This document shows, piece after piece, positions 1 through 6,870 of a stretch of DNA of 8,789 nt. The DNA comes from Kiritimatiellia bacterium (GTDB lineage Bacteria > Verrucomicrobiota > Kiritimatiellia > UBA8416). The notes beneath the pieces were generated by a model, which saw nothing but the letters and a program-made list of their open reading frames with translations, made no database searches and was not told where the DNA came from. Made by a program: the position numbers and the translations under genes. The stretch covers positions 1 to 8,789 of the forward strand of contig SLBU01000123.1 in the NCBI GenBank assembly GCA_007126175.1, in the 5' to 3' direction. Within the stretch, counting starts at the first letter, position 1, and each line of letters opens with the position of its first letter.

Positions 1-31
1 ACCAGATTGTCACATTGACAGTCATGCCGAT

Positions 32-119
32 GCTCGGGTGGTGAAATGGCAGACACGCCAGCTTGAGGGGCTGGTGGGCATTATTGCCCGTGGAGGTTCG
101 AGTCCTCTCCCGAGCACCA
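32..119 (+). tRNA. tRNA-Leu (anticodon GAG)
   Basis: A class II tRNA can be folded by eye. The acceptor stem GCTCGGG (32-38) pairs perfectly with CCCGAGC (109-115), followed by discriminator A116 and an encoded CCA (117-119). The D arm pairs GTG (41-43) with CAC (54-56) and carries GG in its loop. The anticodon stem CCAGC/GCTGG (58-62/70-74) encloses loop TTGAGGG, so the anticodon is GAG (65-67), reading leucine codons CUC and CUU. A long variable arm forms a GGGCA/TGCCC hairpin (about 76-89), as expected for tRNA-Leu. The T arm GGAGG-TTCGAGT-CCTCT (92-108) has the canonical TTCGA loop and one G-U closing pair. It is convergent with glmM, with 19 nt between them. I see no promoter in the 31 bases available upstream, so it may be cotranscribed with something outside the window. 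Confidence 0.97.
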
Positions 120-138
120 TCACCGCATAATGAATCTG

Positions 139-1488
139 CTAGCAGAGCGCCTGTGTAACAACACCGACAAGCGTACTGGTAATGCGATCCACCATCTCCT
201 GCTCGGGGCCCTCGACCATCACTCGGCACATGCTCTGCGTCCCGGAATAGCGAATCAGGGTGCGCCCCTTGTTGCCAAGTTCTTGACGGGCGCGCGCCTC
301 GGCCTCCTGAATCGCAGGAATCGATTCAAGTGGTGGTTTGGCGGGAACCGTAATATTGACGAGTTTCTGGGGGGCTGGGTGAAATACCGCGGCAATCTCA
401 GAAAGGGGCACCTGGCGATTTTGCACGATTGCCAGCAACTGCAAAGCCGACATAATACCATCTCCCGTGGTATGATGATTGAGAAAAATGATGTGCCCGG
501 ACTGTTCGCCCCCGAGTGTAGCACCGCGCTGCTGCATCGTGGCCAGCACATTGCGGTCCCCCACATCGGCTTCCTCGTAACTGATGCCCATCTTATCAAA
601 GGCCAGCCGTAAGCCAAAGTTACTCATGGGGGTAATGATGACGCGGTTGTTGGCCAGTGTTCCGGCAGCCTGCATGGACTGCGCACATATGGCCATGATC
701 GCATCACCATCAATTTCCCGGCCCTGTTCATCGCAGGCGATCAGTCGATCGCCGTCGCCATCAAAAGCGAGTCCGATATCCGCTCGGTTTTGCACTACGC
801 TTTGCCGGAGATCTTCAATATGCTGGGATCCACAATTCCGGTTAATATTCATACCATCGGGCGTATTGTGCAGCGCAATAACCTCGGCCCCCAGTTCGCG
901 AAAAATGATTGGGGCAATCTTGTAGGTAGCCCCATTAGAACAGTCGAGCACCACACGCAATCCATCAAACGCCATGTCTGCCGGCAAGCTCTGTTTGCAG
1001 AACACGATGTAGCGTCCAATGGCATCGTCAATACGTTTGGCGCGCCCGACTTCCTGCGCTACGGGACGAATATCATTAATCCGCCCCGAGGAGATGATTT
1101 CTTCGATCTCATCCTCTAGCTTGAAGGACAGCTTGTACCCATCACGCGTAAATATCTTAATACCATTATCGTCATATGGATTATGCGAGGCCGAAATGAC
1201 AATGCCGGCATCGGCCCGCATGTTCTGGGTTATGTAGGCGGTGGCCGGTGTCGGCACCGGCCCCAACAGGAACACATCCACCCCCATCGAGCAGATGCCC
1301 GCCGTAATTGCATTTTCAAGCATGTAGCCGCTCAGGCGAGTGTCTTTCCCAATTACGATCCGATGCCGCTTATCATGCTTTTTTGCGATAAAACCAATGG
1401 CGCGCCCAATGGCGACCCCCATCTCCACAGTCATAGGATACACATTGGCTATGCCGCGAATCCCGTCGGTTCCAAATAACTTACCCAT
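139..1488 (-). CDS. glmM: Phosphoglucosamine mutase GlmM
   Basis: This 449-residue enzyme interconverts glucosamine-6-phosphate and glucosamine-1-phosphate in the cytoplasm, the second step of UDP-GlcNAc synthesis. It has the full alpha-D-phosphohexomutase layout and the usual length. The N-terminus is MGKLFGTDGIRG. The active-site loop GIVISASHNP places the phosphorylated serine at Ser101. The metal-binding loop DGDGDR is at 243-248, the sugar-binding loop GEQSGH at 327-332, and the C-terminal phosphate-binding loop RYSGTQ at 413-418. That last loop is unusual, because GlmM proteins normally read RxSGTEP. The reading frame stays open for 43 codons upstream, but the start at 1488 is chosen because MGKLFGTDG is the conserved family N-terminus and upstream residues have no family match. 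The start overlaps the preceding gene by 8 nt (ATGGGTAA), and GGGAG lies about 10 nt upstream, which suggests translational coupling. It is probably the last gene of a glmS-beta helix-glmM operon. Confidence 0.97.
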   Translation of the reverse strand: MGKLFGTDGIRGIANVYPMTVEMGVAIGRAIGFIAKKHDKRHRIVIGKDTRLSGYMLENAITAGICSMGVDVFLLGPVPTPATAYITQNMRADAGIVISASHNPYDDNGIKIFTRDGYKLSFKLEDEIEEIISSGRINDIRPVAQEVGRAKRIDDAIGRYIVFCKQSLPADMAFDGLRVVLDCSNGATYKIAPIIFRELGAEVIALHNTPDGMNINRNCGSQHIEDLRQSVVQNRADIGLAFDGDGDRLIACDEQGREIDGDAIMAICAQSMQAAGTLANNRVIITPMSNFGLRLAFDKMGISYEEADVGDRNVLATMQQRGATLGGEQSGHIIFLNHHTTGDGIMSALQLLAIVQNRQVPLSEIAAVFHPAPQKLVNITVPAKPPLESIPAIQEAEARARQELGNKGRTLIRYSGTQSMCRVMVEGPEQEMVDRITSTLVGVVTQALC

Positions 1489-2644
1489 TAACGAATTGCT
1501 CCCATTTTTCTTGTTGTTTATCGACAATTGCCTGGAGCCAATTACGCACAGCCGTTTTGACAGTAGCGGGCATGGCCTGCACGCAGGCAATATGAGAAGG
1601 ATGTTGGGCGGCGGCAATATGATGCATCAGAACGGCCGGTGGCCCGCCATGTGTGCCGCAAAAAGAAAAATCATGCTCTGCCATTAGCTTCACCAGCGCC
1701 ATATGCGAGGGGTGCGTATCTGGAGACGAAGCCAGTCGATCGGCAAGTTTCGCCAGTTGCCGTACCCGTTCTGTCAACATTTGCTGGAGTCGTTCGTACG
1801 CGCCGCGCCAGCAGGCTTGTCCATGCGCATCATCGGGAGAAGTCTTCTGCCGCACAGCCTGGTACCAAGCCGCTAACGCGTGTAGGTTCCCAATGTAGAC
1901 ACAATTATTATTGACCATCCGAGCAATGTTGCCAAATCGGCCAGGGTTGAAAGTTGCCAAGGGAGGCATTGTTGGGGGATCTGGATGGATCAACGTATTG
2001 GGCGAGAGCACATCTTTACGACAGATGGAGCCTGCCGCCTGGATGGTGCCGTACGCCATCCGTAGGGGGCCCACAACCCCACCCTGTCCCCCGAGAAAGA
2101 TGGGTGCCTGATCGAGTAGCACGCCACTGGGGACATCGCCAAACAGCGAAGGGGTAGCCTTATCCTGCCGCGGCGAAAAGTTAAAATGCACGAAGGACGA
2201 CCCCACCTCGCTATGATGGGATCGACTGGTCCCACCGGCTATCAGGCAGTCGCAAAAATTAATCAAACTCCCCAGCGTGACAAATGGCAGTAGCAGCGTC
2301 TGCTTCAAACCCACGCAGTGTGCGAGCGTCGCCTGCTCTTCAAGTAACGTGCCAGGGCGGATATGGGCATTCGCGCCAATCGTTACACCATCCAGCATGG
2401 TTGCTTCCTGCGCAAAGCCGCTCGCAAAAGACACTGCGCTGCCCAATTGGCAGTCGACGATGGTAACGGGGCCCTCACTGCCAATCCGGCAATCAGGCCC
2501 GATGCTCGCCGTCGCGCCGCTGATACGGCAGCCCGGAAAGATTTCAACGCCAGGTGCAATCTGTTCAGGACGCACATCCAGCGCCAGTGTTTGCGGCTGA
2601 TGCAGGATCACACCGCGTTCGGTAAACTCTCGATAACACATCAT
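1481..2644 (-). CDS. Stand-alone left-handed beta-helix (GlmU C-domain-like) protein
   Basis: About 387 residues from the chosen start. Residues 29-212 show imperfect hexapeptide repeats typical of left-handed beta-helix acyltransferases (for example IAPGVEIFPG, TIGANAHIRPG). A highly conserved-looking core follows: HCVGLKQT, LINFCDCLIAGGTSR, HSEVGSSFVHFN (about 144-155), KATPSLFGDV and GGQGGVVGP (185-193). The last roughly 150 residues look helical, with a basic/leucine-rich stretch near 285-305. There is no N-terminal nucleotidyltransferase domain, so it is not a complete GlmU, although relatives are often labelled UDP-GlcNAc pyrophosphorylase-like. From its position between glmS and glmM I infer a role in amino-sugar precursor synthesis, possibly acetylation of GlcN-1-P; this is not shown. 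A longer version starting with GTG at 2716 would overlap the glmS stop as GTGA. I prefer ATG 2644 (or the adjacent ATG 2641) because GAGAG lies 5 nt upstream, while the extra 24 codons lack a ribosome site and use several rare-looking codons (AGA, CTA, CGG). Confidence 0.8.
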   Translation of the reverse strand: MMCYREFTERGVILHQPQTLALDVRPEQIAPGVEIFPGCRISGATASIGPDCRIGSEGPVTIVDCQLGSAVSFASGFAQEATMLDGVTIGANAHIRPGTLLEEQATLAHCVGLKQTLLLPFVTLGSLINFCDCLIAGGTSRSHHSEVGSSFVHFNFSPRQDKATPSLFGDVPSGVLLDQAPIFLGGQGGVVGPLRMAYGTIQAAGSICRKDVLSPNTLIHPDPPTMPPLATFNPGRFGNIARMVNNNCVYIGNLHALAAWYQAVRQKTSPDDAHGQACWRGAYERLQQMLTERVRQLAKLADRLASSPDTHPSHMALVKLMAEHDFSFCGTHGGPPAVLMHHIAAAQHPSHIACVQAMPATVKTAVRNWLQAIVDKQQEKWEQFVNG

Positions 2645-2649
2645 TTCGA

Positions 2650-2654
2650 CTCTC
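2650..2654 (-). promoter_or_regulatory. Ribosome binding site supporting the internal start of the beta-helix gene
   Basis: GAGAG lies 5 nt before ATG 2644 and 8 nt before ATG 2641. The upstream GTG at 2716 has GGAG directly abutting the start codon, which is too close to work as a Shine-Dalgarno site. This decides the start chosen for the beta-helix gene, though a coupled start at the GTGA overlap cannot be excluded. Confidence 0.45.
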
Positions 2655-2712
2655 GATTTTCCGTTTCTTGTCCGCCGTAGCTCGCAGAGCGAAGGTGGCT
2701 CGTCTTTCGTGA

Positions 2713-4557
2713 TCACTCCACGGTAACAGATTTTGCAAGATTACGGGGCTTGTCGATCGGGCAGCCGCGCAAGTCAGCAATATGGTAGGCCAGCAATTGC
2801 ATGGCGATCGTGGCCGGAATTGGCGTCAAAAAAGCGGGGCAAGGTGGAATTTCGATCCAGTCATCGGCACAATCCGCGCCGTGGCGGCGGCCGGCGGTCA
2901 CAACTGCGAGCACCGGTGCGCTACGGGCGCGGCACTCCTGCATATTTGCCAACGTCTTTTCCACACCGGGTGTATCTGGCGCAAGCGCAACAACCGGCAC
3001 GCTCTTGTCGAGCAATGCAATCGGTCCATGCTTGAGCTCGGCCGCATGATAACCCTCCGCATGAATATAGGAAATCTCCTTGAGCTTGAGTGCGCCCTCA
3101 AGTGCTACGGGGAACATGTACCCCCGCCCCAGATAGAAACAACTGTGCATTTCGGTATAGCGCGCGGCCACCCGGCGAATCGTGTCAGATGCGTCAATGA
3201 CACGGCGGCAAATGTCGGGCAAATCGGCCAGTTGCTTGACCATGGTCTGGCCGGCCTCGCGGCCTAACCTGCGACCGCGTCCGAGCAGGATCGCCAACAT
3301 CGCCAGCACGGTAACCTGGCAACTAAAGGCCTTCGTTGAAGCGACCCCGATTTCGGGGCCGGCATGCAGATACACCCCACGTCCGGCTTCCCGTGCAATG
3401 GTGGATCCTACAACGTTACAAATTCCCAAGGTGGTAGCCCCCTTGCGTGCCGCCTCGCGCAGTGCCGCCAGCGTGTCGGCTGTCTCGCCCGACTGACTGA
3501 TTGCGAGCATACACGTATTACGTTGGATGATCGGGTTGCGGTCGCGAAACTCGGCTGCCTGCTGGACATCAACAGGCAGATCCGCAAATGCCTCGAGATA
3601 GAGCTTTCCCACGAGCCCGGCATAATAGGACGTTCCACAGGCGGCAATGCAAAAACGATCAATGTTTGCAAGCTCCCGGGCATCCATCTGCATCCCCGCA
3701 AGCTTGCTGGTGCCGTCCGCCTCAATCAAGCGGCCACGCAGCGTGTTCTCAATCGCTTCCGGTTGCTCATAGATTTCCTTGAGCATGAAGTGCGGATGCC
3801 CACCCTTTTCAATCGCGCCCGGTTCCCAGTCCACCGTGGTTGTTGGACGCGAGACCGGGCCCGTCTTCCAGGCCGTAATATGAAAATCCTCTGGCGTTGC
3901 GACCAGAATATCGTCGTCATCGAGGAAGATGACTTGGTCCGTATGCCCGATGATTGCGCTTACATCCGATGCGATCAACGTTTCATTCCGGCAAATACCG
4001 ACAGTAATCGGACTTCCTTTCCGCACCGCAATAAGGGTGCCGGGGTGCAAGGACGAGAGCGCCAGAATCCCGTAGGTGCCTTGCACCTGTTCGAGCATCA
4101 TCGAAACCGCTTCTTCAAAATCCCCCTTGTAGGCATCTTCAATCAGATGGGCAATCACTTCGCTGTCCGTATCGCTGCGAAAAACATATCCTTTCGCAGA
4201 GAGTATACTTCTGATCTGTGCATAATTCTCGATAATACCATTGTGCACGATCGCGAATAAACCATTTTGACTCGTGTGGGGATGTGCATTCTGTTCGGTG
4301 GGTGGGCCATGCGTTGCCCAGCGCGTATGCCCAATGCCACAGGTTGCAGATTGGGGCATGTTACTATCGGGAAGATCCATCGCATCCTCTAGAAAGGCGA
4401 TCTGCCCGGGACGCCGCAGAACCGAAAGCGACCCACCGTTGCCTGCATCCAAAGCGATGCCGGCCGAATCATAGCCACGATACTCCAGCTTACGTAAACC
4501 TGCCAGTAAGATGCCGGATGCAGCACGCTGACCGGTGAAACCCACGATTCCACACAT
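2713..4557 (-). CDS. glmS: Glutamine--fructose-6-phosphate aminotransferase (isomerizing) GlmS
   Basis: This 614-residue cytoplasmic enzyme makes glucosamine-6-phosphate from fructose-6-phosphate and glutamine, the entry step to UDP-GlcNAc. It begins MCGIVGF; Cys2, exposed after Met removal, is the glutaminase nucleophile, which fixes the start even though the frame is open 15 codons further upstream. The N-terminal class II glutamine amidotransferase domain (about 2-220) includes GHTRWATHG (76-84) and HNGIIEN (105-111). Two SIS sugar-isomerase domains follow: the first with CGTSYYAG (307-314), SQSGETADT (354-362) and STKAF (407-411), the second with YLGRGYMFPVALEGALKLKE (475-494) and ELKHGP (507-512). 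The C-terminus DKPRNLAKSVTVE carries the catalytic lysine (609). Length and motifs are those of a complete enzyme. A strong AGGAGG lies 4 nt before the start. Upstream lie a perfect hairpin and a peroxiredoxin remnant; downstream the beta-helix gene follows closely, then glmM. Confidence 0.98.
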   Translation of the reverse strand: MCGIVGFTGQRAASGILLAGLRKLEYRGYDSAGIALDAGNGGSLSVLRRPGQIAFLEDAMDLPDSNMPQSATCGIGHTRWATHGPPTEQNAHPHTSQNGLFAIVHNGIIENYAQIRSILSAKGYVFRSDTDSEVIAHLIEDAYKGDFEEAVSMMLEQVQGTYGILALSSLHPGTLIAVRKGSPITVGICRNETLIASDVSAIIGHTDQVIFLDDDDILVATPEDFHITAWKTGPVSRPTTTVDWEPGAIEKGGHPHFMLKEIYEQPEAIENTLRGRLIEADGTSKLAGMQMDARELANIDRFCIAACGTSYYAGLVGKLYLEAFADLPVDVQQAAEFRDRNPIIQRNTCMLAISQSGETADTLAALREAARKGATTLGICNVVGSTIAREAGRGVYLHAGPEIGVASTKAFSCQVTVLAMLAILLGRGRRLGREAGQTMVKQLADLPDICRRVIDASDTIRRVAARYTEMHSCFYLGRGYMFPVALEGALKLKEISYIHAEGYHAAELKHGPIALLDKSVPVVALAPDTPGVEKTLANMQECRARSAPVLAVVTAGRRHGADCADDWIEIPPCPAFLTPIPATIAMQLLAYHIADLRGCPIDKPRNLAKSVTVE

Positions 4558-4561
4558 GATT

Positions 4562-4567
4562 CCTCCT
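4562..4567 (-). promoter_or_regulatory. Ribosome binding site of glmS
   Basis: A full consensus AGGAGG lies 4 nt before the ATG at 4557. It supports the MCGIVGF start over the ATG at 4602, which falls inside the leader hairpin. Confidence 0.85.
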
Positions 4568-4584
4568 GGTTGCAAATTGAGCGC

Positions 4585-4609
4585 TTCCGTAATGCACGGC
4601 ATTACGGAA
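4585..4609 (-). repeat. Perfect 11-bp inverted repeat (hairpin) in the glmS leader
   Basis: TTCCGTAATGC (4585-4595) and GCATTACGGAA (4599-4609) are exact reverse complements separated by 3 nt. In the glmS transcript this folds into an 11-bp stem with a CGT loop, ending about 17 nt before the AGGAGG site. There is no T-run after the stem on either strand, so it is not a normal intrinsic terminator. It could be an operator palindrome, an mRNA stability or processing element, or a leftover of the rearrangement that destroyed the adjacent peroxiredoxin gene. The structure is certain; its function is unknown. Confidence 0.75.
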
Positions 4610-4632
4610 CAACTTCGTACCCTACACTGACT

Positions 4633-4873
4633 TCAGCCCTCGTCAATGAGAAAAGCCGAGCGAAGGATTCCCATCTTTTTCTTGCCTAGAATCGAACGTA
4701 CGAGACCGGTAATCTGGTTTCCCGCCAGCGGCTTCTCACCCCACGCCCCATAGGTCGAAGCTGTCCTATGTTGCGGATCAGACAACAAGGGAAACCTCAG
4801 ATTGTACTGTTTGTCGAACTGTAATTGCGCCTCGGGCGGATCGGGACTAAGCAACGTTTACCTTCTCTGGCAT
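4633..4873 (-). pseudogene. Decayed thioredoxin-dependent peroxiredoxin (Bcp/PrxQ)
   Basis: A good ribosome site (AAGGAG, 4880-4885) stands 6 nt before an ATG at 4873, which reads MPEKVNVA and stops at TAG. One base out of frame, from about 4854, the DNA encodes a 73-residue piece with clear Bcp/PrxQ features: SPDPPEAQLQF, LRFPLLSDPQH, then YGAWGEK and GILRSAFLIDEG before TGA at 4633. In intact Bcp proteins (about 150 residues) roughly 55-60 residues containing the peroxidatic cysteine motif lie between the N-terminal 'KVKVGDKAP'-type segment and the SPDPPEA-type segment; here they are absent. The last roughly 25 residues of the family are also missing, and about 14 extra residues sit between GEK and GKKKMGILRS. 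The simplest reading is an internal deletion with frameshift plus 3' loss. It lies 19 nt after the rfbB stop and just before glmS. It cannot make an active peroxidase. Confidence 0.75.
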
Positions 4874-4879
4874 GATCTT

Positions 4880-4885
4880 CTCCTT
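4880..4885 (-). promoter_or_regulatory. Ribosome binding site retained by the peroxiredoxin remnant
   Basis: AAGGAG sits 6 nt before the ATG at 4873, whose frame closes after eight codons. A near-optimal ribosome site in front of a dead frame suggests the gene was lost recently. Confidence 0.6.
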
Positions 4886-4892
4886 ACAAGTA

Positions 4893-5999
4893 TCACCTGT
4901 CACTGTAATTCTGCTCGATCCAGTCGCGATAGGCACCTGTGCGCACATTGTCCACCCACCCGAGATTATCGATGTACCAGCGCACTGTACGACGAAGACC
5001 TTCTGTGAAATCGACCGTCTGACGCCAGCCTAATTCATCCTTCAGCCTGGTACAGTCAATGGCATAGCGCCTATCGTGCCCCGGACGATCCTTCACAAAG
5101 GTGATGAGACCGCGCACGTCTTCGACCTTGCGATCAAGCTCATCAGCACAAATATCACAGAGCGTTTCAACCAAGCGGAGATTCTGCCATTCATTGTCCC
5201 CTCCTATATTGTAGGAACGACCATTTGTGCCCCTGCACATAACCTCCCAGACGGCCCTATTGTGATCCTCAACATACAACCAATCACGTATGTTGCTGCC
5301 ATCCCCGTAAACAGGCAACGGCTTCTGATCCAATATATTCAAAATCACCACAGGAATCAATTTTTCGGGAAACTGAAATGGACCATAGTTATTGCTGCAA
5401 TTCGTCAACGTATACGGCATGCCATACGTATGATGATACGCGCTCACCAAATGATCGGACGAAGCCTTGCTGGCGCTGTAGGGACTACGCGGATCATACG
5501 ACGTATCTTCGCGGAAAAAACCTTCGGCACCCAGCGAACCGTATACTTCATCGGTGGAAACATGATGAAAGAGAACCTCCTCACGAAATGCCCCTGCCGC
5601 AGACGTCCATGCGCTGCGCACAGCCTCAAGCAAGGCCAGTGTTCCGACCACATTGGTCTGCACAAAGGCAGCCGGGCCATGAATGGAACGGTCTACATGG
5701 CTTTCCGCAGCAAAATGGACTACCGCATCAATCGGCTCTTCCCGGAAGAGACGATCCAACAGAGCGCTATCACAAATGGAACCATGCACAAAACGATACC
5801 GTGCACCAGCTTGCTTCTCGACATCAGCGAGATTTGCCGGGTTCCCGGCATACGTCAGTGCATCAAGATTCATAATACGACCATCAAAACCGTGCGTTGC
5901 CACAAGGTTCTCGTCCAAAAGGTAGCGGATAAAATTACTCCCGATGAAACCGCTCCCCCCCGTTACCAGAATACAGTTGAATTTTCTTCTAGACTTCAT
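4893..5999 (-). CDS. rfbB: dTDP-glucose 4,6-dehydratase RfbB/RmlB
   Basis: This 368-residue cytoplasmic extended short-chain dehydrogenase converts dTDP-glucose to dTDP-4-keto-6-deoxyglucose, the second step of dTDP-L-rhamnose synthesis. The NAD-binding motif GGSGFIG is at 14-20, HFAAESHVDRSI at 95-106, and the catalytic TDE triad at 149-151 within STDEVYGSLG. The YxxxK pair is Tyr174/Lys178 in SPYSASKAS. Substrate-binding segments NNYGPFQFPEKLIP (203-216) and NIRDWLYVEDH (236-246) are intact. The N-terminus carries a few extra basic residues (MKSRRKF) before the fold starts, and the total is slightly longer than the usual 340-360. The start at 5999 lies inside the end of rfbD (11-nt overlap), with AAGGGGA a few bases upstream, so translation is probably coupled. 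Ancestral gene order in many bacteria keeps rfbA and rfbC alongside; neither is complete here. Confidence 0.97.
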   Translation of the reverse strand: MKSRRKFNCILVTGGSGFIGSNFIRYLLDENLVATHGFDGRIMNLDALTYAGNPANLADVEKQAGARYRFVHGSICDSALLDRLFREEPIDAVVHFAAESHVDRSIHGPAAFVQTNVVGTLALLEAVRSAWTSAAGAFREEVLFHHVSTDEVYGSLGAEGFFREDTSYDPRSPYSASKASSDHLVSAYHHTYGMPYTLTNCSNNYGPFQFPEKLIPVVILNILDQKPLPVYGDGSNIRDWLYVEDHNRAVWEVMCRGTNGRSYNIGGDNEWQNLRLVETLCDICADELDRKVEDVRGLITFVKDRPGHDRRYAIDCTRLKDELGWRQTVDFTEGLRRTVRWYIDNLGWVDNVRTGAYRDWIEQNYSDR

Positions 6000-6870
6000 A
6001 TTTTCCCCTTATTGCTTGCATGTATACGTTCAGACTATCGCGCCAATGTGGAATGGATATGTCCCAATCTTTCTCAAAGGAAGTCGTATCAAGGACGGAA
6101 TACATCGGCCTGGCCGCCGAGGTCGGATATTGCGAAGTTGCGAGTGGTTGAATCCGACATTTGTAGTCCAACAGGCCGGCATCGATCCCCATCTCCTGAA
6201 TGGCCTGTGCAAACGCAAACCAGGTTGTCTGGCCTCGATTGGTATAGTGCCACGTCCCCGCCAAAGCAGAAGGGGCCAGGACGACGCGACAAATACCGGC
6301 CGCCAGATCAGCCGCGTATGTAGGAGCCCCATGCTGATCGGCCACAACCCCGATCTCGTCACGCTCGCGCATCAACCGCAGCATGGTTGCAACAAAATTG
6401 GGGCCATTGCGGCCATACAGCCAGGCGGTGCGAATAATAACATGTGCAGCCAACCCCTCACGAACTGCAACCTCCCCCGCCAACTTACTTTTTCCATATA
6501 CGCTGCACGGGGCCACAGGCGAATCAGGCAAATAGGGTTCCTTGGCCTTACCGTTGAACACATAATCGGTCGAAAGATGAATCATTCGCGCATCACAACG
6601 CTTGGCTGCATCCGCCAACAAGGCGGGCCCTTCCGCATTGAGCGCAAATGCCGCCGCCTCATGGGTCTCGGCTTGATCGACGGCCGTCCAGGCGGCGCAA
6701 TTGACAATCCAGTCCGGATGCCCCTTTTGATCGAGATAGCAGGAAATGGCGCCAGCATCGGTTATATCCACTTCGCGATCCGAGGCCGCAACCGAGAGAT
6801 TCGCGTCCTGCAACGCTACGACAACTTCCGACCCCAGCATCCCGGCTGCACCCGTCACCCAAATCTTCAT
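5989..6870 (-). CDS. rfbD: dTDP-4-dehydrorhamnose reductase RfbD/RmlD
   Basis: This 293-residue cytoplasmic NAD(P)H-dependent reductase performs the last step to dTDP-L-rhamnose. The Rossmann motif GAAGMLG is at 7-13, NCAAWTAVDQAE at 57-68, and STDYVFNG at 100-107. The catalytic YxxxK is Tyr125/Lys129 in SVYGKSKLAGE, RTAWLYG is at 147-153, and the C-terminal substrate segment is RPMYSVLDT (254-262). Length is typical. The frame stays open upstream to 6936, but the start at 6870 is chosen because MKIWVTGAAG is the family N-terminus and AGAGGT lies about 6 nt before it. The start codon overlaps the stop of an RfbC-like remnant as ATGA, and the 3' end overlaps rfbB by 11 nt, so the rfb genes are tightly coupled. 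Confidence 0.97.
   Translation of the reverse strand: MKIWVTGAAGMLGSEVVVALQDANLSVAASDREVDITDAGAISCYLDQKGHPDWIVNCAAWTAVDQAETHEAAAFALNAEGPALLADAAKRCDARMIHLSTDYVFNGKAKEPYLPDSPVAPCSVYGKSKLAGEVAVREGLAAHVIIRTAWLYGRNGPNFVATMLRLMRERDEIGVVADQHGAPTYAADLAAGICRVVLAPSALAGTWHYTNRGQTTWFAFAQAIQEMGIDAGLLDYKCRIQPLATSQYPTSAARPMYSVLDTTSFEKDWDISIPHWRDSLNVYMQAIRGKYEV

Noticed and set aside
1..4. ACCA at the window start, possibly the 3' end of a preceding tRNA
   Set aside because: Four bases are not evidence; nothing upstream is visible.
15..20. TTGACA resembling a -35 box before the tRNA
   Set aside because: A -10 box at normal spacing would fall inside the tRNA itself, so it cannot drive this tRNA.
120..138. 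A bidirectional terminator between glmM and the tRNA
   Set aside because: The 19 nt gap contains no stem-loop or T-run.
4558..4632. A glmS ribozyme in the glmS leader
   Set aside because: The leader between the peroxiredoxin remnant and the start is only about 75 nt and holds one simple hairpin. It is too short for the multi-pseudoknot ribozyme, and no matching core was seen.
5076..6323. A 415-codon open frame on the plus strand, and other long plus-strand frames at 3364-4260 and 5944-7083
   Set aside because: They lie antisense to rfbB, rfbD and glmS, whose motifs are unmistakable. Their translations have no recognisable domains and look like shadow frames.
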